From the NCBI RefSeq assembly GCF_030272615.1, contig NC_081413.1:604252709-604316708 (forward strand): a stretch of DNA of 64,000 nt, read 5' to 3'. Under the pieces are notes generated by a model, which was given only the letters and a program-made list of their open reading frames with translations, was not told the DNA's origin and made no database searches. The stretch comes from Cryptomeria japonica. Lineage: Eukaryota; Streptophyta; Pinopsida; Cupressales; Cupressaceae. Positions 1-10,840 of the stretch are shown here, piece by piece; within the stretch, counting starts at the first letter, position 1; every line of letters starts with the position of its first letter. The position numbers and the translations under genes were made by a program.

Positions 1-186
1 TAAGATTTGAGGTCCCGATTGTGACCTATTCTATATTTTGAGCATGTTTTAGTAGGCCTATGAGCTGGTTGGTTGCAATCAGTTTTGCATTGCCTCCATC
101 ATGTCTTTGTGTTTCCATTTTTTTTACTCTTGCTCACTGGTTTGGACTGGTCCCTTTGAGGCCCCTCCTAGTCGGTAACTGCTTCA
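1..186 (+). mobile_element. 3' end of the 5' LTR of a Ty3/gypsy element
   Basis: This stretch matches 5907-6136 at the other end of the element, with many substitutions (roughly a fifth of positions by eye) and a gap of about 50 bases. Both copies end in GGTAACTG.TTCA, giving the usual LTR end CA, and the copy here is followed two bases later by a primer-binding-site sequence. The left part of the LTR lies outside the window. The strong divergence of the two LTRs shows an old insertion. Confidence 0.8.
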
Positions 187-188
187 AG

Positions 189-200
189 TGGTATCGGGTG
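189..200 (+). other. Primer binding site (tRNA-Met type) of the gypsy element
   Basis: TGGTATCGGGTG lies two bases after the LTR end. It matches the usual initiator-Met primer site TGGTATCAGAGC over the first seven bases and then decays. Its place right after the LTR supports both the LTR boundary and the + orientation of the element. Confidence 0.65.
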
Positions 201-362
201 AGATTTCATTCTGAACATTGCATTATTCTGAGAAATGTTTGTTGTAGGATCGTAGAATGTGGATCTGACCTTCAAATATAGAGGACTAGCCTAAAGATGG
301 CATGAAGAGGAAATAGGAATGGTGGAATGCATGGGAATGTAGACCCTATTGTGATGTAAATT

Positions 363-1850
363 TTGAGAGAAATTGCAGCCCGGTTGGAAGATGTAGAGAC
401 AACCCAGAGAAGAGGCCGACACATTGAAGATGTAAGTGAAGATGAAGGAGAAGAAACCTTAGCTGAACAAGTAAACCCACCGGCGGTTGATTCAGATGAG
501 GAAAGGTTTTTGATGGTTTTGAGTAGGGAGAATACTAAACCTCATTTTACCCCACCAAAATATGATGGAAAGTTGGATTAAGATGAATTGATGGATTGCA
601 TCTCAGAGATGGAGAAATGTTTTAATTTTGAAAACACTGTGGAAGAAAGGAAGGTGAAATATTTCTATTCCCAATTGAAAGGTCATGCATCTCTTTGGTG
701 GGAGCATTTGTAGGTTGATAGATAGAGAAGAGGTAAAGAGAAGATCAAGACATGGGATCGAATGGTTGCTAAGTTGTGTTGGTGTAAAAAATTATTCATC
801 TTAGATATTATTACACCTTACTTAAGATTACTTAGGAAATTCATTTCATAGTAGTTTGGGTATGAGACACTTGGGTGTTTGTACCATATTGGGATAGTGT
901 GTGTAGGATAATTTCCACTTTTTATGGTATTGATCTTGTTACTACTCTATCATATCCACTTATTGTGGAGTGATAATTCCACCTTCACTGGGTGATCCAC
1001 CTCATGTGGAATATTTTATTGTCTCTCCTACCTACCACACCTATTTCCTACCTACCCTTATTTTTTATTGAGCCACATGTCATATTTGTGTGCTCACATA
1101 TCCATATTGCCTTGCCTATGTAAGCAGGCTCATATTCATTGTATATAACAATGATTGATTGTTTGATCATTTATCGGTTGATGAGAATACAGTTTATTCT
1201 TGTCCTATATTTTGTCTCTATTTTGTGCTTTCCATTGCCTCTATATCTAGGAAAAATCTCACAATTTGAAATAAAAATTTATGCCTGCCAATTATAAAAT
1301 AAATCTGTTCTAGAAGTTGTAGAATTTGAGATAGAAGAAATGTAGTGTAAAGGAGTACACCGAAGCATTTTACAAGTTGAATATCAAATCCAGACATGTT
1401 GATGATGAAGTTGAACAAGTTGCAAGATATTTGAATGGATTGTGGGTGTCTATACAAGATGAACTTAGTTTGATGAAATTGCAGAGTGTTGAAGAAGCTT
1501 ACTAGTATGCCATAACAGAATAAGAGAAGCTAAACAAAATACATGAGAAGAGGCAAAGAGGTAAAGGTGGAAGGTTTTTCGGAGGAATATTTCAAGGAGG
1601 AAGACAATATACCAGAGGTAGAGGAACCTGTACAGATTAGAACAAGGACAAAGAAGTGAGAAAATAAGGTAATTCATACTGAAAAGATGATAGAAATTTC
1701 TACCGAAGGAGAGAACCAGATGGCTACCAGAACGAGAATTTTGGAAAAGATGACAGAAGACAAGACAAGAGAGTGTTTAAAGGAGCTTTCTATAAGTGTG
1801 GAGGAGAAGGACATCGTGCTTTAAAGTGTAAGAAGATAGAGAATACCAGA
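363..1850 (+). pseudogene. Degenerate gypsy gag (capsid and zinc knuckle), split by a solo LTR
   Basis: The remnant encodes the structural Gag protein of a Ty3/gypsy element. The first part (to 776) has the gag block typical of plant chromoviruses: FTPPKYDGKLD, then LKGHASLWWE and GKEKIKTWDRMVAKL. Frame and meaning resume at about 1270 with KFMPANYK and VKEYTEAFYKL, so the 487 bases between are a later insertion. A zinc knuckle follows at 1788-1829 (YKCGGEGHRALKC), but the first cysteine of CX2CX4HX4C is now phenylalanine. Several in-frame stops (for example at 579, 711 and 723) make it non-functional. The assignment to gag is firm; the exact start is not. Confidence 0.85.
777..1263 (+). mobile_element. 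Solo LTR (copia-like) nested in gypsy gag
   Basis: A 487-base block starts TGTTGGTGT and ends ATCTCACA, so it has the TG...CA ends of an LTR. It interrupts the gag reading exactly between AAGTTG and AAATAAAAATTT. Flanking five-base repeats, AGTTG at 772-776 and ATTTG at 1264-1268, differ at one base and look like an aged target duplication. There is no primer site, coding part or second LTR nearby, so this is a solo LTR left by recombination between two LTRs. The TGTTGG start is common in copia LTRs, but the superfamily is an inference. Confidence 0.75.
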
Positions 1851-1964
1851 AGAAAAATAGTAGTGGAAGAAAACCCCATCGAATCAACTAATAAACTAGA
1901 AGATGGAGAACTATTGATGATGAGGAGAGATTTGGGTCATACTGAGAGAGATGAAGAGCCCTTG

Positions 1965-2612
1965 CAGAAGAATAATTTATTCAAGACCAGATGGAAGGTA
2001 TCTGGTAAGTGTTGTAAAGTTGTCATTGATAGTGGTAGTTCAGATAATCTTGTTTCAGAAGAGATGGTGAATAATTTGAAATTAGAAAGATTGAAACACC
2101 CTAAGCCATATTAGATAGCATGGATTCAGGATGATCATAAATTGTTAGTGAGTGAGGAATTTCTGGTGGAATTGAAAATTGGGAATTATCATGATGAAGT
2201 CTTGTTTGATATTATGCCTATGGATATTTGTCACCTTTTTTTGGGTAGACCTTGGCAGTTTAATAGACAGGAAATACATGATAGGAGGAAAAATAAATAC
2301 ACTATTGTGGCCAATGGGATGAAGCAAACCTTGTTGCCCTTGGAGGAACCTTTGAAGAGTGAAGTCTGTATGAATGCTAGAATCTTTTTGGTGGATGGAA
2401 GGAAATTCCTGGATGGATTGAGACATGAGAATGTGTGTTTTTCCTTGGTTCCTAAAAATACTAAGAATCTAGAACATGAAGAAGAACAACCAAAAGAGAT
2501 AAAATATTTGCTGATAGAATATAAAGACATCATTTTAGATAATGTGCCCGATGGATTACCACCTGTGAGAAGTATCATTCATTGCATGGACCTAGTTTTC
2601 AGAGCTATTTAA
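1965..2612 (+). pseudogene. Degenerate gypsy aspartic protease region
   Basis: This encodes the retropepsin that cuts the Gag-Pol polyprotein. The active-site motif VIDSGSSDNLVS is at 2022-2057, with the catalytic Asp codon at 2028. Downstream, DVLFDIMP-like and HLFLGRPWQF blocks (to about 2260) are the usual second half of a plant gypsy protease, and a linker toward RT follows. An in-frame stop at 2112 separates the active site from the second half, so no working enzyme is made. It sits between the zinc knuckle and RT, as expected for gypsy order. Confidence 0.82.
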
Positions 2613-3206
2613 CCTAACAAAGCTGCACACTGGATGACATCTATCAAGAATAAAGAGTTGAATAGACAAGTATAGGAGTTGTTGAAGAAAGGTTTGATTA
2701 GAGAAATTTTGAGCCCTTGTCTAGTACCGACAATATTAGCACCTAAGCATAATGGAGAATGGAGAATGTGTACCGATTTCAGAGTAATAAACATGATCAC
2801 AGTGAAATTCCAGTTTCCTTTGCCTAGGATGGATGACACAATGGACTACTTTAGTAGAGGCAAGTACTTTACAAAGATAGAATTAAGGAGTGCATATCAT
2901 CAGATCAGGATCAGAGAAGGAGATGAGTGAAAGACAACATTAAAGAAAAATGAAGGACTGTATGAAAGGTTGGTGATGCCTTTTGGGTTAACTAATGCAC
3001 TGAGTACTTTCATGAGGCTGATGAATGAGGTATTGAAGAAATTATTGGGTAAGTTTGTTATTGTATATTTGGATGACATTCTAATTTTAAGTAAGACAAA
3101 AGAGGAGCATTTTTCGCATTTGAGACAAGTTTTGCAGAGATTGAGAGAACAAAAGTTGTTGATAAATCTTAAGTAGTGTACTTTCATGAAGGAATAATTA
3201 GTCTAT
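2613..3206 (+). pseudogene. Degenerate gypsy reverse transcriptase
   Basis: This is the reverse transcriptase of the chromovirus, which copies element RNA to DNA. Motifs occur in order: [64 protein letters not shown] and the catalytic YLDDILI (about 3066-3086). The palm Asp residues are still present. Stops at 2672, 2928, 2943, 3174 and 3195 break the frame, many of them TAG or TGA in place of Gln or Trp codons. Assignment is very secure; function is lost. Confidence 0.92.
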
Positions 3207-3900
3207 TTGGGATTTATGATATGTAAGGATGGTGTGAATATGGAACTTGGTAAAGTAAAAGAAATTGTTGAGTGGCCTACACCGAAAAGGATTGGAGAGG
3301 TAAGATCGTTTCATGGATTGGCTAGTTTCTACCAGAAGTTCATCAAAAGTTTCAGTTCAGTTTGTAATCGTATGACTGAGACACTGAGGGAAGATCGGAA
3401 GAAATTCAAGTGGACCATCGAAGCAAAGAAAAGTTATGAACCGTTGAAGCTGAAAGTGACTGAGCAGACAATGTTACCTTTACCAGATTTTAATAAAGTA
3501 TTTCAAGTGAATTGTGATGCAAGTGAAACAACAATAGGAGTAGTCTTGAGTCAAGAAGGGAGAGGAATAGCATATTTCAGTGAGAAATTGAATGATTCCT
3601 AGAGGACATATTTAATGTATGATCAAAAATTTAATGCCATAGTTCAAGCCTTGAAGAAGTGGAGACATTACCTTGTTGCCTAAGGAGTTTGTGTTGTATA
3701 CATATTATCAAGCCTTGTAGTATTTGAACAGTCAGAGTAAGTTGAATCAGAGACATATGAGATTGGTAGAATTTTTTCAGAGTTACACCTTTGTGTTGAA
3801 GAATAGAAATGAGAAATCTAATAAAGTTGCTGATGCATTGAGTAGGAGAAGGAATTTGCTGACAAAAATAAGAGTAATAGTATTAGGATTTGAGGAATTA
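3207..3900 (+). pseudogene. Degenerate gypsy RNase H and connection region
   Basis: The region runs on from RT. FHGLASFYQKFIKSFS marks the RT connection, and VNCDASETTIGVVLSQ (about 3507-3555) is the start of the RNase H fold with its first catalytic Asp. It continues through IAYFSEKLN, then after a stop at 3600 into TYLMYDQKFNAIVQALKKWRHYL and, after a shift near 3680, NKVADALSRR, the usual end of plant gypsy RNase H. The enzyme would remove template RNA during reverse transcription. It is broken by stops and a frameshift. Confidence 0.88.
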
Positions 3901-3910
3901 AAGACCTTGT

Positions 3911-4800
3911 ATGATGATGACTCAGATTTTGAAAAAAACTTGGAGAGCATGTAGAGAACCGGTTACGGTAAATAGAAGCAAGTGGTTGGATTACTTCATT
4001 CAGGATGGGATGTTATTCAGAGGAATAGAGTTGTGCATACCTAAGAGTTCTATGAGGGAGAATCTGATAAAGGAGAAACATAGTGGAGGATTAGCCAGAC
4101 ACTTTGGTGTTGACAGAATAGTAGCATTGGTGAGTGAGCATTACTTTTGGCCCCAGATTCATAAGGATGTTAGGAAATATATGCAAATTTGTAGAGTTTG
4201 TCAAGTTGCAAAGGGTAGTAGTTAGAATGTGGGATTCTATAAACCTTTGACAGTACTAGTAAGACCTTGGGAGGATATAAACATGGATTTCATACTTGGA
4301 TTGCCTAAAACACAAAGAGGAAATGATTCTATATTTGTGGTAGTAGATAGATTATTGAAGATGTCTCATTTCATACCTTGTAAGAAAATATCAGATGAAT
4401 TACATATAGCAGACCTATTTTTAAAGGAAGTGGTGAAATTGCATGGACTACCTAAGAGCATAGTTTTAGATAGAGACACTAAGTTTGTTGGCTATTTTTG
4501 GAGAACACTTTGGAAGAAGATGAAGATAGATTTAAAGTTCAGTTCTACCTTTCACCCATAGACTAATGGATAGACATAAGTAGTTAACCAGAGCTTAGGA
4601 AATTTTTGAGATGTTTACTTGGAGACAAAACTAGAAGTTGGGATTTGATTCTTGCACAAGCAGAGTTTGCCTACAAAAATTCAGTAAACATGAGTACCAG
4701 AAGGACACCTTTTGAGATTGTTACTGGAGCACACCCTATAGGTATATTAGAATTAAGAGATATTAGCAGTGAAGACTGAAGAAGTTCGAAAGCAAACGAA
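3911..4800 (+). pseudogene. Degenerate gypsy integrase (zinc-binding domain and core)
   Basis: The integrase remnant has an HHCC zinc-binding domain (EKHSGGLARHFG ... YFWPQIHKDVRKY ... CRVCQVAKG, 4075-4215). The catalytic core has the first Asp in NMDFILGLP (about 4281) and the second in [10 protein letters not shown] (about 4463). Three stops stand together at 4560, 4571 and 4577. The last lies where the third catalytic acid (Glu) belongs, just before VVNQSLGNF. The frame then shifts. The enzyme would insert element DNA into chromosomes and is dead here. Confidence 0.88.
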
Positions 4801-4812
4801 ATTCAAGATCAC

Positions 4813-5334
4813 ATGAAGGACTTACATATTCAAGTTAAGCAACATTTGGAGGACATGAACAATGAGTATAAGGAGAAAGTAGATGAGAAGAGAAGATATA
4901 AGAAATTTGAAGTTGGAGATGAAGTGATGGTGTATCTAAGAAAAGAAAGATTCCTGGTTGGAACTTATAACAAGTTGCAGATGAGAAAGTTTGGACCTTG
5001 CAAGATTTTGAGAAAGTTTAATTCTATAAATGCATATGAAGTGGAGTTACCAGATAGTCTGATTATTTCACCTATATTTAAAATTACAAATCTTCATCAG
5101 TATCATGAACCAAAATTTAGTGAGGAAAATATTGCAAACTTGGAGAAATAGTTGCCTTGGAAGGAACCAAACCCGATTGAAGATATTTTTCATAGTAGGA
5201 TTGGGCATAGTACCCGGAGCAGTTAGTATAAGGAATATCTTGTGAAGTAGAAAGACAAACCAGTTAAAGATTCATATTGGATTTCTCAAGAAGAGGTAGA
5301 CCACCTTGGTTTTTCTCTTACCCCTGCAAAGTGA
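4813..5334 (+). pseudogene. Degenerate integrase C-terminal domain and chromodomain
   Basis: After the core comes the basic integrase tail (KFEVGDEVMVYLRKERF, about 4906-4956, then LRKFGPCKIL-like and NAYEVELPDSL blocks). It is followed at about 5152-5331 by a chromodomain-like segment: PIEDIFHSRIG, YKEYLVK, then DSYWISQEEVDHLGF. The chromodomain assigns the element to the chromovirus branch of Ty3/gypsy, whose chromodomain is thought to guide integration into heterochromatin. Stops at 5149, 5224 and 5248 interrupt it. The 5248 stop replaces the Trp expected in the YLVKW motif. Confidence 0.8.
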
Positions 5335-5361
5335 GAGACTCAATTTTTCAACAACCCTAGA

Positions 5362-6136
5362 TGTCTGATGCAGGAGCATCCCTAGTTCATAGCATTCTTG
5401 CATCAACTAGAAATAATTCCTTTATGTTTTGCTTTATGTTTTCAGTTTAAGCATTTCTTTTTGTGTTTCCTGGATTTGGCTCACCAAAACCTATGGAGTT
5501 AGATTTTTCTTGAAGACTTAATCATCTTCCTTATTCCCAAACCATGGAGCATTTAGATCATTTTCCAGCAAGTTATCGCTACCGATTTTTGAGATAGTTT
5601 TCTATTACCGATTGCCTAGACCTATTTGAATTAGTGATCTACTGGATCCTTTCTATAGCTTGCAGAGCCTTGAGAGTTGGTTTAGATGTTTCTTGGAATG
5701 TGGCCGACCTTTTCCTATGCTCTACACTTCATCCTTCTTATTTTTTAGAGGAATTTCTTTTGTGGAGGCCAACCTTGTTGGTTTTACACATTTTTGGGTT
5801 TTTGTTCCCTTTTGGGCTGACCGAATTCCCTTGGATCATATAAATCATTATAATAGAGCATTATAATACATGGAAGAAGTTGGAAAGCATAGAAGATATA
5901 TCTTAATATTTGAGATCTCGGTTGTGACTTGTTCTCTATTTTGAGCATATTTTAGCAAGCCTGTGAGCCGATTACTGTAACCCTATTGTTACCGATTGGT
6001 TGTAATCATTTTTCATGATATAATTCAATCTATTCTACATTTCCTCCATCATGTCCTTTTTTTTTCATTGTTTTTAGTCTTTCTGACTAGTGTGGATTGA
6101 TCTCTTTAAGGTCTCTCCTAGCCGGTAACTGTTTCA
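5362..6136 (+). mobile_element. 3' LTR of the Ty3/gypsy chromovirus
   Basis: The right end is fixed by similarity of 5907-6136 to 1-186; both end in ACTG.TTCA. The left end is a guess: TGTCTGATGCAGG at 5362 is the first TG after the end of the chromodomain frame (5334), giving about 775 bases. No clean polypurine tract is visible before it. The LTR keeps about 50 bases that the upstream LTR has lost. Confidence 0.65.
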
Positions 6137-8760
6137 ACAACTTTCTCCCTCTTTTAAAATGTAAAATTTAACGATTATGGGACAATGTTGTCATTAGATC
6201 CTCTCCCTTTACTACTACTTCTGCACTAACCTTATGAGCCTCTAAATTTTGTTCTCCCTCTTCTTGATGTTGACCTTCATCTTGTTGCTCCACCTGTTGA
6301 TGCTCTTGTTGGACCTATTGATCTTGTGGAGTTGGTGGTCTTTACTAAAATTGAGCAACATCTTGGGCAAGACTAGTTTGAAGACATTGGTCAAGTTGTA
6401 TTTCTTCTAAATTTTCAAAAACCTCTTCTTCAAATTTCCTTTGTGTTTCACCTTTATTTCCCTGATCATATCCTCCCTACCATTGAAGAAAAATCTCCTA
6501 ATCCTAAGGAGTGAGAACCATCCTTTCATCATGTTCATCATCTTCATCATCAAGTTCCTCCTCTCTTGTAACCTGTACATGAATCTTCATAGGTTGCACT
6601 TGTACAGTTGGTTCTTTTGTAGCCTCCGGTTGCTTCTCTAGTTTTGTGGTAGGCTTCTCTTGTGGTTCTTTTTATTTCTTTTCCACTTTCCTCTTCTTTG
6701 CTACAACTGCAATAGGCTCATCTTCTTCATCTGAATCTGTTTTAATATTATGGTTGATAACTATTTCTTGGATTGGCAATGGAGTGGGTGTAGCTTGTTG
6801 TGTAGAAGAAGCAGGAGGAGTTTGCACATTGGCTTCCTCCATTTGAAAGGTAGGGGGCGATGGTATTTCAATTTTCTTAACTTGAGAGACACCTTCACCT
6901 AGAGAAAGACCAATTGTAGGAAGGATGGTGTGATAGAAGCCTATGGGATAGCTTGTAACCCTGTAGTAATCCCATGTTCTATAACAACTTTTAAAAATTA
7001 GGACTCTATCATCTTAGCATCCAATTGTCTCTTGAGCTCCCGGTTGTCAATTGGCAATGTTGCTTCTTCTAGATCAGTGGAAGTATTCTTTCTTAAATCT
7101 GACCCTTCTTCTCCTTAGCAGCACTAGGATAGATTCTTAAACTTAACCATTGCCTCATCCTTTCCAAAAATTTCAATATCTAACTCTTCTTGGTTGGACC
7201 ATCTGATGGGAGTGAGCGGTCTTTGATCAATTCCATTTTCTTTGAATACATGGTCAGGTAGTTCACTATCGTCTCTCAGTTCCTTAGGTATATTTGTTTT
7301 AGTCTCAAAATTCCTAATTTAAGGCACTGACAACCTATAATATCCCTTCTCTCTTACTTCAAAACTATCTTGGAGGTTGGCCCAAAAATCATCCAATGCA
7401 GGCTTATGTCCTTCATACGATTTTGGCATCATTTTCTTTAGTTTTCCATAGGATTGTACCATTCACGAGCATAATCAAACTTCTTTAAACTCAAATCTTG
7501 CAATTCTTGCTCGGTTACATTTTTTGCTTGAATTTTTGGACATGTATAATGCTCGAGAGAAACAGGCAAGGTGATTCCGATCTTATGCTTGAGTGTTAAC
7601 AATGTAGATATCGACCCGCCAACTACCTAGCATACTCCAAAATAATTATTCTATTGCTGCAATATATGGGAAGGAGGAATGGATTACGTGTGAACCCGCT
7701 AACATTAATATAAGTAGATCATTTGTTTTGCAATAACCAACACCCCCACATTTTAATCATTTGCATATCTTCAATGGTTAGCCTATATCCTACATCTCCT
7801 ATCAATTTTATTATTATAGCATAAACAAATGCATCATTTATTCTCTTGAAATGTAGTTTACCTTGAGAGAGAGGTAGCTGATTATAATACCCTCATACCA
7901 TTTTTCTGTCCATGCTCTTCTCCTAGTTTTCCCTCAGTCTTTAACCATGAAAATTTACTAGCTCGGGCGACCACTCATACTACATAAGAAGTCATGAAGA
8001 ACTTCTTTGTCTATTGGACTGTAATTATCTGATTGTGGATATTGTCGAAAATGATCTAAGGCCAGTCAAAATAATCTTTTCCAATCAAAACCATGGTCAT
8101 ATAGTGAAACATCCATGTATGAAATTGTCTACAATTTGCCTTCCCAAAGGCTCTGCTTAGCATAATGATAAGGTCTCTTTGTGGCTCTTGAAAATCAGCT
8201 CTCTAAATATTTGTTGCTTTGAGACTGATTTTTATTGGCTCTGATAGCCATGCCTCATTAATATGCCTTGTTTAATTAGAAGTGTTCTTTAGAAACAAAG
8301 AAATAGCCTAAATTCTTCTGTTGTCACCACTACCTTTTCCCTCACTAGTATTCCAAAAGTCATTACTATCATGTCTAGGGAAAGGTCCATAATTACATTT
8401 CCATTATCATCCACACATTATCTTGTTTTTGGCTAATAGTATTTTGCAATAGTTAAGATGAGCTCAGGGGATTGCATCGCCTGAGAGAAGATGGTTGCTT
8501 CTACCAAGCCTGATCTTTTAATCCTTCTATACGGGGCTTCTAATGCTTCGGCTTGCAATTGAGATTCAATGTCCTCTAGCTCTATGTGACCAATCTCCAT
8601 ATCAGTTACCCACTGCACTTCATCTTCTAGCTTCAAAGCTAGAGTCTATCCTTGATATAGATATTTCATCATTATCGGCTTCTTGTCCAACTTTACCTCT
8701 TCTTTGGTCTTTGTTTTTCTTGGGGATGGGTCCATCAATATTTTTTATCCTATAAGAAGA
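6137..8760 (-). pseudogene. Decayed reverse-strand coding remnant of unknown family
   Basis: Read on the reverse strand, this 2.6-kb region gives long protein-like stretches broken by stops and shifts. From the right they include an acidic start (DEEDEP-, EDEVQWVTDME-like), then FGKANCRQFHTWMFHY, RINDAFVYAIIIKLIGDVGY, ELRDDSELPDHVFKENG and a tail rich in Gln, Glu and Pro. The only open part of note is 8636-8433. I recognise no catalytic motif. The style (long acidic and Gln-rich, directly beside an LTR element) suggests an accessory or gag-like frame of a mobile element, but this is not shown. Confidence 0.4.
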
Positions 8761-8808
8761 AATAAATAATTAGCTATCATGTCATATTATAAAATCATTA
8801 CATACTTC

Positions 8809-10235
8809 GGAACTCTAGGGTTCCGAGGTTCCCAGGCATGAAAACCCTCCAAAGTAGCTAATTTTGGGACTTTGGAGTTTTGGGGTTCTGAGTTAAGAAA
8901 ATCCTGAAAACAACTAACTCTTGAACTTCAAGCTATTGAGATTCTGAGTTTGGTAATAAACCTCAAAAGGGGAATTTCAGAACTTTGAGGTTCCGAGGTG
9001 GGTGAAAACACTCTAAGAATCAACTTTGGAACTCCAGGGTTCTATGGTTCTAGGGTTCTGAGGTGGGTAAGAGTGCTCAAAAGACAAACTCCAGGATCCC
9101 GGAGTTCTGAAATCTTGAAATGGGATAAATTTCTCAAGGATGGATCTCCCGAACTCTAGAGTTTTGGGGTGGGAAAGACCAATATTTCAAATAGAGCTCG
9201 AGGATTCTGGATTCCAGAATTCTGAAATCTTGAAATGTGTATAACCTTTTAAATAGTCACTTCAAAACTTTAGGGTTTTGAGATCTTGAAGAAGGTAATA
9301 TGGGAAAAATGGGGGATACCTCAGGATTTCAGGGTTCCAAGATACCGAAGTACAGAGACTAGGGTTTGGTGAGGCAAAAAAAAATGAAAAAGGCCAAAAA
9401 TTTATTAAAAAACATGCAAATCTAATCTAACCCTAACTAAAATGAGCATAAAAAATGAGAAAAGCAAGAAACACAACAAACAAAACCAACTCAGAAAGGC
9501 AACGAGCTAGAAAATATAGATGATTGAGGAGACGAAATGCATAGCAGGAAGAGCTCGAATTCCATAGAAGTAGATTACATAAATGAATGAAAATCATTCA
9601 TTTCGGTCTATTTATACTCCCTCCTTTGTGACTGTACCACCTCATTGAACATGCCCTCAGGATTCCGAGGTTCCGAGGTTTCAAGAAAAAATAAGGATAA
9701 TCTCGAAACTTTGGGGTTTCGAGGTTCTAAGGCTCTGAACAAAACACAAAAACACACCTCGAGACTTCGAGGTTCCAGAGTTCCAAGATGGAACACAAAA
9801 CAAGCTTGGGATTCTAGGGTTCCGTAGTTTCAAGGATAACATGAGAGGAAAAGAAGAGCTCAGTATTCTAGAACTCTAGGATTTTGAGGCTTCAACAAGG
9901 CAAAAACCACAAGACTTCAAAACTCCAGGATTCTGGGGTTCTAGGGTCTTGAAGAAAATAAAAAGGGAGGACCTCGAGACTTCAGGGTCTTGAAGTTCTA
10001 GGGTCCTGACAGGAAAAAAAAACAAAAAAAAAACAAAGGGACAATGAAACCATTTCAGAACTCCAAGGTTCCGGGGTTTCGAAATAGACCAAAACAAAAC
10101 AAAAGAGAAAAGATACCATTTCGGAACTCCAAGATTCTGGGGTTTCAAAATAGAATAAAAATAAAACAAAGATCACCTCGTAACTCCGGGGTTTCGAGGT
10201 CTTGAAGTGATCAAAATAAAATGGCAAAACAAAAA
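8809..10235. repeat. Degenerate ~55-bp minisatellite with palindromic cores
   Basis: About twenty diverged copies occur of a unit built on GGAACTCCAGGGTTCCGAGG followed by an A-rich spacer (AAACAAAACAAAAGA type in the right half). Clear examples start near 8812, 8985, 9034, 9658, 9702, 9757, 10053, 10119 and 10178. Spacing is roughly 50-60 bases. The core is nearly its own reverse complement (GGAAC...GTTCC). The array is broken by an unrelated A-rich stretch at about 9370-9640. It is best seen as an old tandem array, perhaps part of a retroelement. Confidence 0.75.
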
Positions 10236-10516
10236 GAAGAAAGACAAACAAGAGACAAAAATGAGGACCAACATTTTGAAATCAAAGAAAATGATGGGGT
10301 TAGTATGCAAGGCATAACAATATTCTATACAAGGATCTTCTTCCTAGCTTGACACAAATGCATTTTTTGTTAGGGATATCTCCTTGGTGTTGAAGGTGTT
10401 TATATCCGTAACATGGATCTAGCTATCTCCCTTATGATATCAACATAATAATATGTTGACATCTTAAGGTGGGGCATATAAGGCCTCCTTGTTACATGTT
10501 ATTGGTGTCAATACAA

Positions 10517-10840
10517 TACCCATTTTGTAGCTATATTTTTAGATTACCAGAGGTTTTGTTTCATAGTCTTTATGTTCGGTTCATATTGTAGCACCCAATT
10601 TTTAGTCACATTTTCAAACTACCTATCAAAAAGAGGTTTTGTTGTATAGTCTTTGTGTTTGGTTCATGCTACAACACCCATTTTTTTGTTGATATTTTTA
10701 AATTACCCAATGAATAAAGTTTTTATTTTTTAATATTGGTGTTTGGTGTACACTGGAGCACCCATTTTCTAGTTACATTTTTATATTGCCCAGCAAATAG
10801 AGGTATCATTTTATAGTGTTTTCTAACATAGATCACACAA
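10517..10840 (+). repeat. Tandem repeat, four units of about 75-84 bp
   Basis: Units begin near 10517, 10592, 10675 and 10759, each with CACCCATTTT or a close variant. They continue through a T-rich stretch, ATTACC, GAGGTTTT, TAGTCTTTGTGTT and GGTTCAT. The units differ at many sites, so the array is old. Confidence 0.65.

Noticed and set aside
2145-3187. Reverse-strand open frames of 76-115 codons inside the gypsy pol
   Set aside because: They are shadows of the forward protease and RT frames and contain no recognisable domain.
8809-10235. CTAGGGTT words resembling telomere repeats
   Set aside because: They occur only within the 55-base unit and never as tandem TTTAGGG; the periodicity is that of the minisatellite.
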